Assembly (NCBI GenBank): GCA_964611145.1
Contig: CAZSYM010000003.1
Location: 1-64,000, forward strand
DNA: 64,000 bases
DNA from: WFQV01 sp964611145
Lineage (GTDB): Bacteria; Bacteroidota; Ignavibacteria; Ignavibacteriales; Melioribacteraceae
Direction of reading: 5' to 3'
The translations under genes were made by a program, and so were the position numbers. Positions 51,543 through 60,670 of this stretch are shown here, piece after piece; within the stretch, counting starts at the first letter, position 1, and each line of letters starts with the position of its first letter. The notes below the pieces were generated by a model, which saw only the letters and a list, made by a program, of their open reading frames with translations, did no database searches and was not told the origin of the DNA.

Positions 51543-54500
51543 CTATCTTAAAATTGACAATTTACCCAAAAAATCTTTTTTGAATTTCGAATCCGCCGAA
51601 CGGACAATCAACTTATAAAGATACGTACCGTTGGCAAGCAAGTTCCCGTCTTCGTCTCTACCGTCCCAAAATATTTTAACGAATTTTTCGGCAACGGAAT
51701 ATTCCTCTATTTTCTTCACCAATCTTCCCGCCACTGTATAGATGTTAATTTCCACATCCACCGGCTCGGTCAGATTTTGTTGAAAAGTAAAATAAGTATT
51801 TCCCGAAAACGGATTCGGATAATTATAAACATCACGGACGGCAAGACCGCCTCCGCCAACAACGGAGAAATAAGTCTGTTGAGTGGAAAGATTATTGAAC
51901 ACATCCCACGCTTTTACTTTAAGTTTATAATCCCCTTCCGCCAAATCCGTAAAGCGATAATTAACGGAGCCCGATTTACCGCCGGAATTCAAATCGGCAA
52001 TAAAATAATTTGTCAAATCGATTGCGTCCGCCTCGTCGTCGTTCAAGACGGCTTCCAACTTATGCCCTATTCCCAAGCCCGTGGTATTCAGTCCGGTTTC
52101 GTCGTGCAATTTAACTATCAAACGGAAGTCGGGATTTACGAGATAAGAATTTTTAAAATTCTCGTCGTCAAAATAAATCTCTATTTTAGGACCTTTCCCG
52201 TCATTTTTAGCCGTGGAATCGGTTCCGCCCACGGTAAAATTATCGTTATAGCCTATGCCGTCCGTAGCATCGTTAAAGAAATAAGCAACAACCTTGCCGT
52301 TCTTATTTTCGTAAGAAATATCCTTGGGGATAACGAATTCCGTTCCGAAGCGTCCGTTTTCCACGCTCACCAATCCGCGAAAGAGCAAGCCACCTTGCAA
52401 TTCCACGGTATATTTAATATCCCTAAGATACATGGAGCGTTTCGAATCGAACACCGAGATAATAGCGCGTCCGTTTGCGGAGGTGTTCACACTACCGTCA
52501 CCAAGCAACACACTCCCCGAAATTTTTCCTTTACCCAAAGCGCTCAATCGAACATTTATTCCCAGTGCAACTCCGTTAATCGAATCTATTCCGACCGGCA
52601 AGCGGGGTATTTTAAGTCTAAGAGCGGGGTCCCCGAAAAGATGATACTTCTCATCATTAGGTGAAAAACGTTTTTCCTTCAAAAGGAAGAATGCTTTTCC
52701 GAGTGTACGAGGCAAATTATAAACATCACGGGATTTCAACAAATAGTCGAAATAATCATAAGCCAACTTTGCGTTCGATTGCGAGAAGACGGGGCGCACG
52801 GAAGCGACTGTACCTATCGTACCGCCATCTTTTTTCAAAAGCATTTCCTCCGTTCCGCTTAAAATCGAAGGGTCATCGTAGCGCCCGAAGTCGCAGGTGG
52901 CGGCAATTAAGAAGAAATACTTATCGTTCTTCATTTGTGCAATGGAAACGTCTCTGTCAAATACGACTTCGTGAGTCCACACTTGCGGATTACCATGTCC
53001 CGTGAAAGACATTATCAAAGTACCGTTATTGACAGCATTTATTATTTCCTCGTTCACCCGCGGTTTGCGACGTCCCAAACCGGTATTAACGGTAGGGAAC
53101 ATCGAAAGGTAAAGCTTATTGAGATTAAAATACGGGGGCGTGTGATATCTTGCCAAAGTCTCCGCCTGTGCCGTATGTTCGTTGCCGTCATTCCCCTTGG
53201 AAGTCAAACCGTCGTCGGCAACCAATGTAATACGATTGCGCCAAAGTCCGCTTTCGGAATCGCTTTCATATTGGATTATCTTTTCCACCGCCGCTTCCGC
53301 TTCGTCGGCAGAGCCCGCAGTTATACGTCCGATTGCAATATCGGCTTTTTCGTCGTCGCCAGAAATTCGTGCGAAATAATCATCGAACGGATAGGAATAA
53401 ACCTCATCGAAAGAGCCTTCCGTTTCGAAAACGGGGACAAAATTTCTATTCTGCTTTTCAACGTTCAAATAATCATAATCGCCGTCGCCCAAGAGCAAGA
53501 CATAGAAAGGCTTGATTTCCCAGTTCTCAAAAGCATATTTAAGAAAATTTCTAATAGCCGTCGGGTCAAGATTACCGGAAGAAAATTCATTGTAAATTTC
53601 ATCCATATAGACAACGACAGAGCTCAACTTTTCCGATGCTTGTGAACTCCGAAATTCCGCCAATTTCCTCGCCGCATTGGAAAACGCCCTAACGGTAATT
53701 ATCACGTACTCGGCACCGGTAAAGCCGTGCAAATTAGAATTTTCAACCTTTGTCCCTTTCGGCGGAGTCAAGAACTTGGAACTATTAAGCACTAAATACT
53801 TATTTACATCGTTGCTTTTTTCCCTTGCCTGAAAAACAAATTCCCCGCCGCTAAGCATTTTCGGAGAAATTCTTTTCACATCGGAAAAGTCGGAAATATT
53901 AAATCCATAAATAAAGCTGTTGGAAAAGTTCATCAAATTATATTCTATCACGCTGGAAGTATCTTTGGAATAAAAAAGTAATTGGTCATCGTTAGCTTTC
54001 AAGTATCTATCATAATAAATTTCAAAATAATCCAAATATCCTTTTGCGGAAACGCTTGTGGCTTTATAAACGAATTTAAGGGAGCTACGATTATCGGGCA
54101 ATTCTCCGGTAAAATAAAAATAGGACGAGAGCGCCGATGCCACGCTCCAACCGAAAGCGCCCGGAATTCCTCCCCTAAAAATCTTTGTGCCGTTTTCGTA
54201 AATTTCCAAAACCTCGGACGAGGAATAATTGTTCACAAAATTAAAAGCATAGGTAATCTTGCTATTGGGAATCAACCCCGGAAGAGAAGTCACATATGTT
54301 CTGCTATTGTTGGAAGATGTAAATTCATCTCCCAAATAAATCACGCCCGATTTAATCAAATTGATTTTATCCTCCTCGAAAAAAGTCCGAGCTTTTGTAG
54401 TAGTCTGCACATACTTTTGGGATTCATCGAGCGAGTTTTGTATTTCCATTCGCTTACCATCCGCTCCGCCCGAAGTAATGAAATAATAATTTTTATGGGA

Positions 54501-55490
54501 ATAATAATCCTTACGACGTCGGATAACGCCGACATTCTTGTCATATTCGAAAAAGTCCGTTCCGCGGGCATAAAAAAGTATGTAGTCGTTATCATCGAAT
54601 TTGCCGTCTTCTTCTCCTTTCACGTATATGGCGTTCTCCGTCAAATCGTCCGCCACTTGTGTGCTCGGGTCCCACGGCAGCATATAACCGCCGTTATTGT
54701 ATATTTTAATCGTACGGGGATCCACCGTAGCGGGGTCAATTCCGTAATTAGCCAATTCCGCCCGGGAGATTTTATAAATCCCTTCCTTCTCGATGGGAAA
54801 GCGATACCAGGTTCCTTCCGCCAGCACCGAATTTTTCCGTTCCTTCAGCAATTTCTCACCGCCACGAATCCAACGTTTTGCAACGGGATAATTCAAAACG
54901 GCGCCTTTGAGAAATTTATCCTCGTTGCCAAAATTCTTTGCTCGCTCCGCGGGAGAAAAATTTATTCTAAAAACAATTCTGTCATAAACTCTAACCGTTC
55001 CGTTTTCTTCGGGAATAACAGGGTGCACGAGAATCGTCTGCACGGGCAGGTTTCGGACATAGCCGAATTTACCGAAATCAACGGGGTGAATAATCCTGCG
55101 CACCGGTTTTATCTCTGCGGAAGAAAAATCGTCAACAAAAAATTCACCTCGTTTTATGAGATTGCTTTTGAACAATAAATTTCCGCGTTCCAGATGGGAA
55201 GAATACGAAAGAACTTGCAATGTATTTCCGTTGCTTGACGGAACACCCACATCGAAGGCGCGATGCGTAAGGAAAGGCTCACCGGGCTTTAATCCTTCGT
55301 CCGGTATTGCATGCGAATAATCGTAATAAACGTATTTACGCCCGTTTATCGTTTTGCTTCCTTTTCGAATCCTCGGGGAATACTCGATTGTGAGCCCATT
55401 TTCGTTCGAGGAAATTACCTTAAAATCCTGAGCATAAATCAGAAAAGGCAATAAAAAAAGGAAACATAATTTGGAAAATCCGCTTGTCAT
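51543..55490 (-). CDS. porU: Type IX secretion sortase PorU
   Basis: PorU removes the C-terminal sorting signal from T9SS cargo and links the protein to A-LPS on the cell surface. The 1315 residues begin with a signal peptide (LCFLFLLPFLIYAQ). A gingipain-like C25 peptidase domain covers about residues 590-960: FTGHGNP gives catalytic H832 and AATCDFGRYDDP gives C866, 34 residues apart as in gingipains. An Ig-like domain and a C-terminal FlgD/Por-like beta domain (YNYPNPFSGNTYFTF onward) follow; PorU itself keeps such a domain to dock to PorV. Confidence 0.93.
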   Translation of the reverse strand: MTSGFSKLCFLFLLPFLIYAQDFKVISSNENGLTIEYSPRIRKGSKTINGRKYVYYDYSHAIPDEGLKPGEPFLTHRAFDVGVPSSNGNTLQVLSYSSHLERGNLLFKSNLIKRGEFFVDDFSSAEIKPVRRIIHPVDFGKFGYVRNLPVQTILVHPVIPEENGTVRVYDRIVFRINFSPAERAKNFGNEDKFLKGAVLNYPVAKRWIRGGEKLLKERKNSVLAEGTWYRFPIEKEGIYKISRAELANYGIDPATVDPRTIKIYNNGGYMLPWDPSTQVADDLTENAIYVKGEEDGKFDDNDYILFYARGTDFFEYDKNVGVIRRRKDYYSHKNYYFITSGGADGKRMEIQNSLDESQKYVQTTTKARTFFEEDKINLIKSGVIYLGDEFTSSNNSRTYVTSLPGLIPNSKITYAFNFVNNYSSSEVLEIYENGTKIFRGGIPGAFGWSVASALSSYFYFTGELPDNRSSLKFVYKATSVSAKGYLDYFEIYYDRYLKANDDQLLFYSKDTSSVIEYNLMNFSNSFIYGFNISDFSDVKRISPKMLSGGEFVFQAREKSNDVNKYLVLNSSKFLTPPKGTKVENSNLHGFTGAEYVIITVRAFSNAARKLAEFRSSQASEKLSSVVVYMDEIYNEFSSGNLDPTAIRNFLKYAFENWEIKPFYVLLLGDGDYDYLNVEKQNRNFVPVFETEGSFDEVYSYPFDDYFARISGDDEKADIAIGRITAGSADEAEAAVEKIIQYESDSESGLWRNRITLVADDGLTSKGNDGNEHTAQAETLARYHTPPYFNLNKLYLSMFPTVNTGLGRRKPRVNEEIINAVNNGTLIMSFTGHGNPQVWTHEVVFDRDVSIAQMKNDKYFFLIAATCDFGRYDDPSILSGTEEMLLKKDGGTIGTVASVRPVFSQSNAKLAYDYFDYLLKSRDVYNLPRTLGKAFFLLKEKRFSPNDEKYHLFGDPALRLKIPRLPVGIDSINGVALGINVRLSALGKGKISGSVLLGDGSVNTSANGRAIISVFDSKRSMYLRDIKYTVELQGGLLFRGLVSVENGRFGTEFVIPKDISYENKNGKVVAYFFNDATDGIGYNDNFTVGGTDSTAKNDGKGPKIEIYFDDENFKNSYLVNPDFRLIVKLHDETGLNTTGLGIGHKLEAVLNDDEADAIDLTNYFIADLNSGGKSGSVNYRFTDLAEGDYKLKVKAWDVFNNLSTQQTYFSVVGGGGLAVRDVYNYPNPFSGNTYFTFQQNLTEPVDVEINIYTVAGRLVKKIEEYSVAEKFVKIFWDGRDEDGNLLANGTYLYKLIVRSADSKFKKDFLGKLSILR

Positions 55491-55632
55491 CTTTTACCTA
55501 ATTATTCCGTCACAATTATTAAACTTCAATAATTAAAATTCAACGTAGCAAATTTTCCTAATTACATTTCCTTTCGTTTTTTTAGAGGTGCAATTTAGTT
55601 AGAAAGCCCGCTAAAATCAAGCCCGTGATTGT

Positions 55633-56085
55633 TCAGAAAATACTCTCCTCCATCGGTTTTGACTTACTAAAAAAGAGCAAATTACTTTTGTTAGAAATAA
55701 AGGGCAATTTAAAATCCTCATAAACAATTTTAGCTTGTTTATTGAGCACAAAAACCTTTTTCTTTCGGACGCCGTTAAAAGCAGTGAACATTTTCCCCAC
55801 TTCACCGGTAAAATCACTAAGCAAGGGGAAGTTCAAATTATGCTCCTCCGAAAGTCGGCGATGATTTTCAACGCTGTCGGAGCTTATAGCCACGAGCTTA
55901 AGTCCAACTTTTTTAAACTCCTTCAAATTATCCCGATAATTGCAAAGGTGTCGGGTGCAAATTTCACCTTCCTCGCTCGGATAAAAAATTAATATTAACC
56001 AGGAATCCAGATTTTCATAAAGCCTAAACTCGTTACCGTACTGGTCCGGTAATGAGAAGTCCGGTACGATTTTCCCCAATATCAT
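55633..56085 (-). CDS. Peroxiredoxin, BCP/AhpC-like
   Basis: A 150-residue thiol peroxidase of the thioredoxin fold. The active-site region is FYPSEEGEICTRHLCNYRD: the peroxidatic Cys is followed five residues later by a second Cys, the C-x4-C arrangement of many BCP/PrxQ enzymes. PDFSLPDQYGNEF is the N-terminal motif. The C-terminal 30 residues after VYEDFKLP are unusually polar. It overlaps the HD-domain gene by four bases (ATGA). Confidence 0.87.
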   Translation of the reverse strand: MILGKIVPDFSLPDQYGNEFRLYENLDSWLILIFYPSEEGEICTRHLCNYRDNLKEFKKVGLKLVAISSDSVENHRRLSEEHNLNFPLLSDFTGEVGKMFTAFNGVRKKKVFVLNKQAKIVYEDFKLPFISNKSNLLFFSKSKPMEESIF

Positions 56086-56651
56086 AATCCCAGTTCTCCT
56101 TTAACTTTTTTCATCGCATCTATACAAAACTGAATATGTTCTTCCAGCGGGACGCCCAATTCTTCGGCGCCCTTATAAATATCTTCCCTACTAACCGCTC
56201 TTGCAAAAGCTTTGTCTTTCAATTTCTTCTTAACGGATTTAACCTTAACCTCGTTCAGGTCCTTATTGGGACGCACCAGAGTAACGGCGGTAATAAAACC
56301 GGCAAGCTCGTCACAAGCGAAGAGAACTTTTTTAAGTAAAGTATCCCGCGGAATCCCCGTATAATCGGCATGGGAAAGAATAGCTTCGCGAAATTCCTCG
56401 TCGAATCCCAGCTCCTTTAAAATCTCCGCTCCTTTATAAGGATGTTCTTCTGCGGTGGGGTATTTCTCATAATCGAAATCATGAAGGAGAGCAACGTTAC
56501 CCCAATATTCGACATCCTCCCCGAATTTTTCCGCGTAGGCACGCACACAAGCTTCGACGGCAAAAGCATGTTTAAGAAGACTTTCGCTTTTCGTATATTC
56601 TTTCAAAACGTTCAGACAATAATTCCTATCGCGCATTTTATCCACGGACAT
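56082..56651 (-). CDS. HD-domain phosphohydrolase
   Basis: A 189-residue protein with HD motifs: LKHAFAVEACVRAYAE (first His), VALLHDFDYEKYP (HD pair) and AILSHADYTGIP (later His). Proteins of this short type act as nucleotide or oligonucleotide phosphohydrolases; the substrate is not clear from sequence. It follows nth after about 18 bases and overlaps the peroxiredoxin gene, so nth, this gene and the peroxiredoxin gene form one operon. Confidence 0.82.
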   Translation of the reverse strand: MSVDKMRDRNYCLNVLKEYTKSESLLKHAFAVEACVRAYAEKFGEDVEYWGNVALLHDFDYEKYPTAEEHPYKGAEILKELGFDEEFREAILSHADYTGIPRDTLLKKVLFACDELAGFITAVTLVRPNKDLNEVKVKSVKKKLKDKAFARAVSREDIYKGAEELGVPLEEHIQFCIDAMKKVKGELGL

Positions 56652-56669
56652 TTTAAATCTCCAATTTTT

Positions 56670-57314
56670 CTATTTAGGGTTTGTAAAATTAGGGCAAAAA
56701 CTCGAAATAACACACTCGAGACATTTCGGTCGGCGGGCGATACAAACTCGCCTTCCGTGAGCCATCAAGAGATGAGTCGATTTAATCCAATAATCTTTGG
56801 GAAGAAGCTCGCGGAGGCGCATCTCGATTTTCTTGGGGTCTTTCGTATTGACAAATCCCAACAAATTCGAAAGTCTTACAACATGAGTATCAACGGCAAT
56901 AGCGGGGATACCGAAGGCATTTCCCGCAACGACGGCAGCGGTTTTTCGTCCCACGCCGGGCAATTTTGTAAGTTCCTCAAAATCGGCGGGAACTTTCCCC
57001 TCGTAATGCTCAAGCAAATAAGAACAGCATGCTCGAATATTTTTGGCTTTCATTTTATAAAAGCCGGTGGAATAAATGTCCTTTTCCAATTCTTCGACGG
57101 GAACATTCAAATAATCTTGTGGAGTCTTGTATTTGGCGAACAATTTTTTCGTTACAATATTAACCCGCTCGTCGGTACATTGCGCCGAAAGAATGGTGGC
57201 AACGAGTAATTCAAAAGGAGTGGAATACTCCAATGCGGATTTTACGTTCGGGTATTCTTTATCCAGAATATCAAATATTTTTTTCGCTCGTTCTTTTTCC
57301 GCGTCGCTGCTCAT
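56670..57314 (-). CDS. nth: Endonuclease III
   Basis: Nth removes oxidised pyrimidines from DNA and nicks the abasic site. The 214 residues have the helix-hairpin-helix LPGVGRKTAAVV with the catalytic Lys, the downstream catalytic Asp in AVDTHVVRL, and the C-terminal [4Fe-4S] cluster ligands in the pattern C-x6-C-x2-C-x5-C (CIARRPKCLECVISSFC). I choose ATG 57314, which has GGAG 6-7 bases upstream; the frame to 57335 adds seven residues with a TTG start lying on that site. Confidence 0.95.
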   Translation of the reverse strand: MSSDAEKERAKKIFDILDKEYPNVKSALEYSTPFELLVATILSAQCTDERVNIVTKKLFAKYKTPQDYLNVPVEELEKDIYSTGFYKMKAKNIRACCSYLLEHYEGKVPADFEELTKLPGVGRKTAAVVAGNAFGIPAIAVDTHVVRLSNLLGFVNTKDPKKIEMRLRELLPKDYWIKSTHLLMAHGRRVCIARRPKCLECVISSFCPNFTNPK

Positions 57315-57411
57315 TAAAAACTCCGGAGCTAACAATAACTGTTTTCATAAAAAGTAAATATAATAAAAAGTATAACAGGACAAAATGGAAAGGAAAAGGC
57401 GGGGACAGTGA

Positions 57412-57450
57412 AATAAAGGTGCAGAGGTTCAAAGGCGCAGAGACACAAAG
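57412..57450 (+). repeat. CGCAGAG-type degenerate tandem stretch
   Basis: The stretch reads AATAAAGGTGCAGAGGTTCA then AAGGCGCAGAGACACAAAG, two degenerate copies of a unit like AAAGGYGCAGAGRYNCA. Similar G-A-rich units are seen in intergenic regions of several bacterial phyla. It abuts the dispersed repeat copy 2. Confidence 0.6.
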
Positions 57451-57524
57451 GCAAAGGGCAAAGAGCATGGAGAAATTACCCTTTGCGCTTTGCTCCCTGC
57501 TCTTAGCTCTCTGCCCCATGCTCC
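57451..57524 (+). repeat. Dispersed self-complementary repeat, copy 2
   Basis: Plus-strand sequence beginning GCAAAGGGCAAAGAGCATGG, then AGAAATTACCCTTTGC, GCTTTGCTC, CTGCTCTTAGC and CCCCATGCTCC. It aligns with copy 1 (41845-41897, minus strand) through every block. Several parts are complementary to each other (GCAAAGGG/CCCTTTGC, GAGCATGG/CCATGCTC), so it can form a compact hairpin or cruciform. It ends two bases from the stop codon of the TonB-like gene on the other strand. Confidence 0.75.
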
Positions 57525-57526
57525 GG

Positions 57527-58258
57527 TTATTTCAGGTTGAACGAGACGGGAATGGTTACACGTGTTTTTACCGGTTTCCCGTTTTTCTCACCCGGGGTGA
57601 ATTTAACTTTCTTAACAGCGTTTAAAGCCGCTTTATCGCAGCCGTGCCCTATACCTTTTAATACTTCGGCTTTAACCACGTTACCGTTCTCGTCAATATA
57701 TGCGGTAATAAAAACACGTCCTTGAACGCCCGCTTTTTTAGCTTCTTCGGGATAGTGAATGTTTTTGGCAAGTGCCGATACTCCACCCCGAATTTGGGGC
57801 ATTTTATCAACCGCAACGAGGTATTCGTCGCTTACGAATAAGTCCCCGCTTTTGACGGTAATCTCGAAGGCGGATTTTATCGTCTTTCCGTTTTCTTCTA
57901 TTTTAACAAGCGGAACTTTCTCTATAATTCCGACAATATCCTCCTCGATATCGGGATTGTCTTTCATAAATCTCGGTTCCTTCACGAATTTCACAAAATC
58001 CACTTCTCCGTTTTCGTTGATGAAAATTCGAAGGCGGAGCAGAAAATTATCCGAGTACTGTTTCAAATACTTTGAGATTTTAGCCTCCAATTCAGGCGCA
58101 ATCGTGTTCTTGAAATACAGTGCTTGTGAGGAGCTGTTAACGGCAACGGTGTTAAAATTGTATTCCGCCTCGTAATTTCGTACTATTTTCGAACGCTCCG
58201 TTTGCGAACATCCCGCAAACAGTGCGGCTACGGCCAACATCAAAAATATTCTTTTCAT
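57527..58258 (-). CDS. TonB C-terminal domain lipoprotein
   Basis: A 243-residue protein ending in a complete TonB C-terminal domain (residues 155-243): EEAKKAGVQGRVFITAYIDE, GIGHGCDKAALNAVKKVKFTPG and TRVTIPVSFNLK. Ordinary TonB has an uncleaved N-terminal membrane span; this one has a lipoprotein signal (lipobox LFAGC, Cys at residue 16), so it cannot couple to ExbB/ExbD in the same way. It follows the anti-sigma gene after nine bases and is probably the output or a sensor of that sigma system. Its role is inferred only. Confidence 0.8.
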   Translation of the reverse strand: MKRIFLMLAVAALFAGCSQTERSKIVRNYEAEYNFNTVAVNSSSQALYFKNTIAPELEAKISKYLKQYSDNFLLRLRIFINENGEVDFVKFVKEPRFMKDNPDIEEDIVGIIEKVPLVKIEENGKTIKSAFEITVKSGDLFVSDEYLVAVDKMPQIRGGVSALAKNIHYPEEAKKAGVQGRVFITAYIDENGNVVKAEVLKGIGHGCDKAALNAVKKVKFTPGEKNGKPVKTRVTIPVSFNLK

Positions 58259-58267
58259 TTTGTTCTC

Positions 58268-58723
58268 CTATAAATTTTTATTGATAACGATTTCATTAGG
58301 TAAACTTTCGTTCACGTTTACCGTCGGTAAGCTATTTACCACCAATTCAAGTGCCGTGTTTTGATAGCGCACCACTCGCTTCATCCGATTCAAATCCTCT
58401 TTATAATTCCGTGCCAAAAGGAAAAGGAAGATGGAAAGCGCTAAAAATAAAAGTGTTGTCGCATAGGCAAGATACGGTTTTAATCGCGCGGGCAACGCCG
58501 TTTTTTCATCGCGACGAACGGCGGTGTATATTTTTTCGTCAACTCTTTGAGGAACATCCTCTTGAGAAAATTCGACAAGTGTTTTCATAAAGCCTGTTTG
58601 TTTAAATAGTTCTCTGGCTTCGCTATCGGTGGAAAGCGTTGAAAATAGGAGTTTTTCCTCTCCCTCCGATAGTTCCTCGTCAAAGAAACGATTGATAAAT
58701 TCTTCGTAATTTATTTTTTCCAT
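58268..58723 (-). CDS. Anti-sigma factor (single-span)
   Basis: A 151-residue protein with a cytosolic N-terminal helical domain (residues 1-75, EEFINRFFDEELSEGEEKLL), one membrane span (about residues 85-107, ATTLLFLALSIFLFLLA) and a short periplasmic tail. The size, topology and 13-base overlap with the ECF sigma gene identify it as that factor's inhibitor. The zinc-binding HxxxCxxC motif of ZAS anti-sigmas is absent. Confidence 0.78.
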   Translation of the reverse strand: MEKINYEEFINRFFDEELSEGEEKLLFSTLSTDSEARELFKQTGFMKTLVEFSQEDVPQRVDEKIYTAVRRDEKTALPARLKPYLAYATTLLFLALSIFLFLLARNYKEDLNRMKRVVRYQNTALELVVNSLPTVNVNESLPNEIVINKNL

Positions 58724-59244
58724 TTTGGCTCCTCGAAGAAAATTTTTGAAATTTTTTCTATCAATTTTTTTCTAGTGCGGAAAAGCCGAGCTTTAACGTT
58801 GTTCATATCTTCTCCGGTTACATCGGCTATTTCTTTATAACTTAACTTTCCGTATTCTTTCATGAGATAAATCTCTTTGTTGAGCAACGGGAGCTTTTCC
58901 AATTCATCGAACAATATTTTTTTAAATTCGTCCAGTTCTATGTTTTTCACTATCCCTGAATCTTCCGCTAAATCTTCCTCCGGCACATCGCTTTCGATGT
59001 TTCTCGTTCTCCGAAAAACTCCGTAAATCTCGTTCCGAGCGGTAACAAATAGCCATGCGTTGATTTTCTTTTTATCGCGCAAGTTTTCGAAATTCAAAAG
59101 CAATTTTTCAAAAACGCTTTGGGTTATATCCGCTGCCGTATCTTTATCGTGCAGCATGCGGAGCGCGTAGTTGTAGACATCCGTCTTTTTAGTTTCGTAG
59201 ACTTTCAAAAACAGTTGCGTTTTATTTTGACTTTCTCTTTTCAT
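58711..59244 (-). CDS. ECF sigma factor
   Basis: A 177-residue extracytoplasmic-function sigma factor. Region 2 includes YNYALRMLHDKDTAADITQSVFEKL with the usual DAxDxxQ-like segment, and NAWLFVTARNEIYGVFRR for -10 recognition. Region 4 is PLLNKEIYLMKEYGKLSYKEIADVTGEDMNNVKARLFRTRKKL, which binds the -35 element. It is the first gene of the sigma/anti-sigma/TonB-lipoprotein operon and probably drives its own promoter. Confidence 0.93.
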   Translation of the reverse strand: MKRESQNKTQLFLKVYETKKTDVYNYALRMLHDKDTAADITQSVFEKLLLNFENLRDKKKINAWLFVTARNEIYGVFRRTRNIESDVPEEDLAEDSGIVKNIELDEFKKILFDELEKLPLLNKEIYLMKEYGKLSYKEIADVTGEDMNNVKARLFRTRKKLIEKISKIFFEEPKWKK

Positions 59245-59254
59245 GTTCCACTTT

Positions 59255-59286
59255 AAAGATGCTTTAAAAGGCGAAAAGTTATTCCC
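59255..59286 (-). promoter_or_regulatory. Candidate ECF-type promoter
   Basis: On the minus strand GGGAATAAC (59278-59286) is followed after 16 bases by GCATCTT (59255-59261). The spacing and the AAC ending of the upstream element fit ECF-sigma promoters, and the downstream one resembles CGTCT. Transcription would begin only a few bases before the sigma start codon, giving an almost leaderless mRNA, which lowers confidence. Confidence 0.35.
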
Positions 59287-59304
59287 ACAATAAAAATTTT
59301 TCGC

Positions 59305-59335
59305 TTTGTCGTTTTACGCGGATGTCTTAATTTAG
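59305..59335 (+). promoter_or_regulatory. Candidate promoter for the YjiH-like gene
   Basis: TTTG at 59305-59308, 19 bases, then TAATTTAG at 59328-59335. This matches the Bacteroidetes pattern TTTG-N19-TAnnTTTG at every position but one, 23 bases ahead of the start codon. Confidence 0.4.
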
Positions 59336-59357
59336 ACAAACAAATCTAATATGTTTG

Positions 59358-60635
59358 ATGAAAAAGTCCGATTTAATAAAATTTCTTGCGTACGGAATCA
59401 TCGGAGTAATAGCGTTTTTCATCCCGATAAATTTGGGTGGCAGGAATACTATCATATTGGACCACATCATTGTCTTTCTGCGCAATACGTTTCCCAGCGG
59501 AGCTTCTTTTTATGCCTTATTGATTATAATTGCGGGCGGTGTTTACCCGTTCATTAAAAAAGAGTGGAACAAAGACACAACGACCTTAGTTTTTTCCATG
59601 TTAAAAATTTTAGGCGTCGGTGTTTCTCTTCTTTATTTTTTCAAGATAGGTCCGATGTGGCTATTTGAAAAAGACTTAACGCCCTTTCTTTTCGAGAAGC
59701 TCGTCGTCCCCGTAGGTATTATAGTTCCCGTCGGTGCGATATTTCTTGCTTTCCTTGTGGATTACGGTTTGCTTGAATTTATAGGCGTTCTGATGCAACC
59801 CGTTATGCGCCCCGTGTGGAAAGTTCCCGGGCGTTCGGCAATCGACGCTCTGGCTTCGTTTGTCGGGAGTTATTCGATAGCGTTACTTATAACGAACCGC
59901 GTTTACAAGGAAGGGAAATATACATTAAAAGAAGCGATGATAATTGCCACCGGTTTTTCTACCGTTTCCGCAACGTTTATGATAATAGTTGCAAAAACAA
60001 CGGGGTTGATAGATTTCTGGAATTTTTATTTTTGGTCAACGCTTGCAATCACATTCACGGTAACGGCAATAACGGTGCGCATACCTCCATTGAGCATGAA
60101 AGAAAATCGGTTGTCTGACGGCTCGGGAAAAGAGGAAAACTCGAGCCGTTTTGCGAAAGCCCTCGAAGAGGGATTAAAAGCGTTCCGCGAAGCGCCTCCT
60201 TTGCATGAAAGCATAAAAAAGAATTTTACGGACGGCGTGTTGATGGCGATGGGCATTCTGCCTTCCATTATGTCGGTCGGGTTAATCGGGCTATTGCTTT
60301 CTAAGTACACGCCGCTATTTGACTATCTCGGTTATGTTTTCTATCCTTTTGTGAAAATCTTCGGTGTACCGGATGCTTTCTTGATTTCGAAAGCGGCGGC
60401 ATTGGAAATCTCGGAAATGTTTCTTCCTTCTTTATTGATAAGCGGTGCCTCTCTCGTTGCTCGTTACGTAACCGCCGTTGTTTCGGTCTCCGCAATTCTC
60501 TTTTTCTCCGCTTCAATCCCGTGCATTTTTTCGACCAGCATTCCTTTCAAGCTCTCGGATATTATAATTATCTGGTTTGAAAGAACCGTTCTCTCTCTAA
60601 TTCTCGCTCTTTCCGTTGCATTGATTGTGTTTTAA
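59358..60635 (+). CDS. YjiH-like nucleoside-recognition (Gate) membrane protein
   Basis: A 425-residue membrane protein with about ten spans. IPINLGGRNTIILDHI near the N-terminus and the two copies of the Gate/nucleoside-recognition pattern (YSIALLITNRVYKEGKYTLK with GFSTVSATFMII, and ILPSIMSVGLIGLLLSK) match the YjiH family. Function is unknown; a transporter is likely by architecture, with substrate unassigned. I start at ATG 59358; the TTG three bases earlier is in the same frame. Confidence 0.85.
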   Translation: MKKSDLIKFLAYGIIGVIAFFIPINLGGRNTIILDHIIVFLRNTFPSGASFYALLIIIAGGVYPFIKKEWNKDTTTLVFSMLKILGVGVSLLYFFKIGPMWLFEKDLTPFLFEKLVVPVGIIVPVGAIFLAFLVDYGLLEFIGVLMQPVMRPVWKVPGRSAIDALASFVGSYSIALLITNRVYKEGKYTLKEAMIIATGFSTVSATFMIIVAKTTGLIDFWNFYFWSTLAITFTVTAITVRIPPLSMKENRLSDGSGKEENSSRFAKALEEGLKAFREAPPLHESIKKNFTDGVLMAMGILPSIMSVGLIGLLLSKYTPLFDYLGYVFYPFVKIFGVPDAFLISKAAALEISEMFLPSLLISGASLVARYVTAVVSVSAILFFSASIPCIFSTSIPFKLSDIIIIWFERTVLSLILALSVALIVF

Positions 60636-60670
60636 CCTATTGATAAATAATAAATCGAGACGGAAGTCAA

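Noticed and set aside
53982..55178. 398-codon open frame antisense to porU
   Set aside because: Long antisense frames are expected opposite a long gene of this codon usage; no start signal or domain is seen.
57412..57524. CRISPR array in the repeat-rich intergenic region
   Set aside because: The units are degenerate, unevenly spaced and self-complementary, with no regular spacers and no cas genes nearby.
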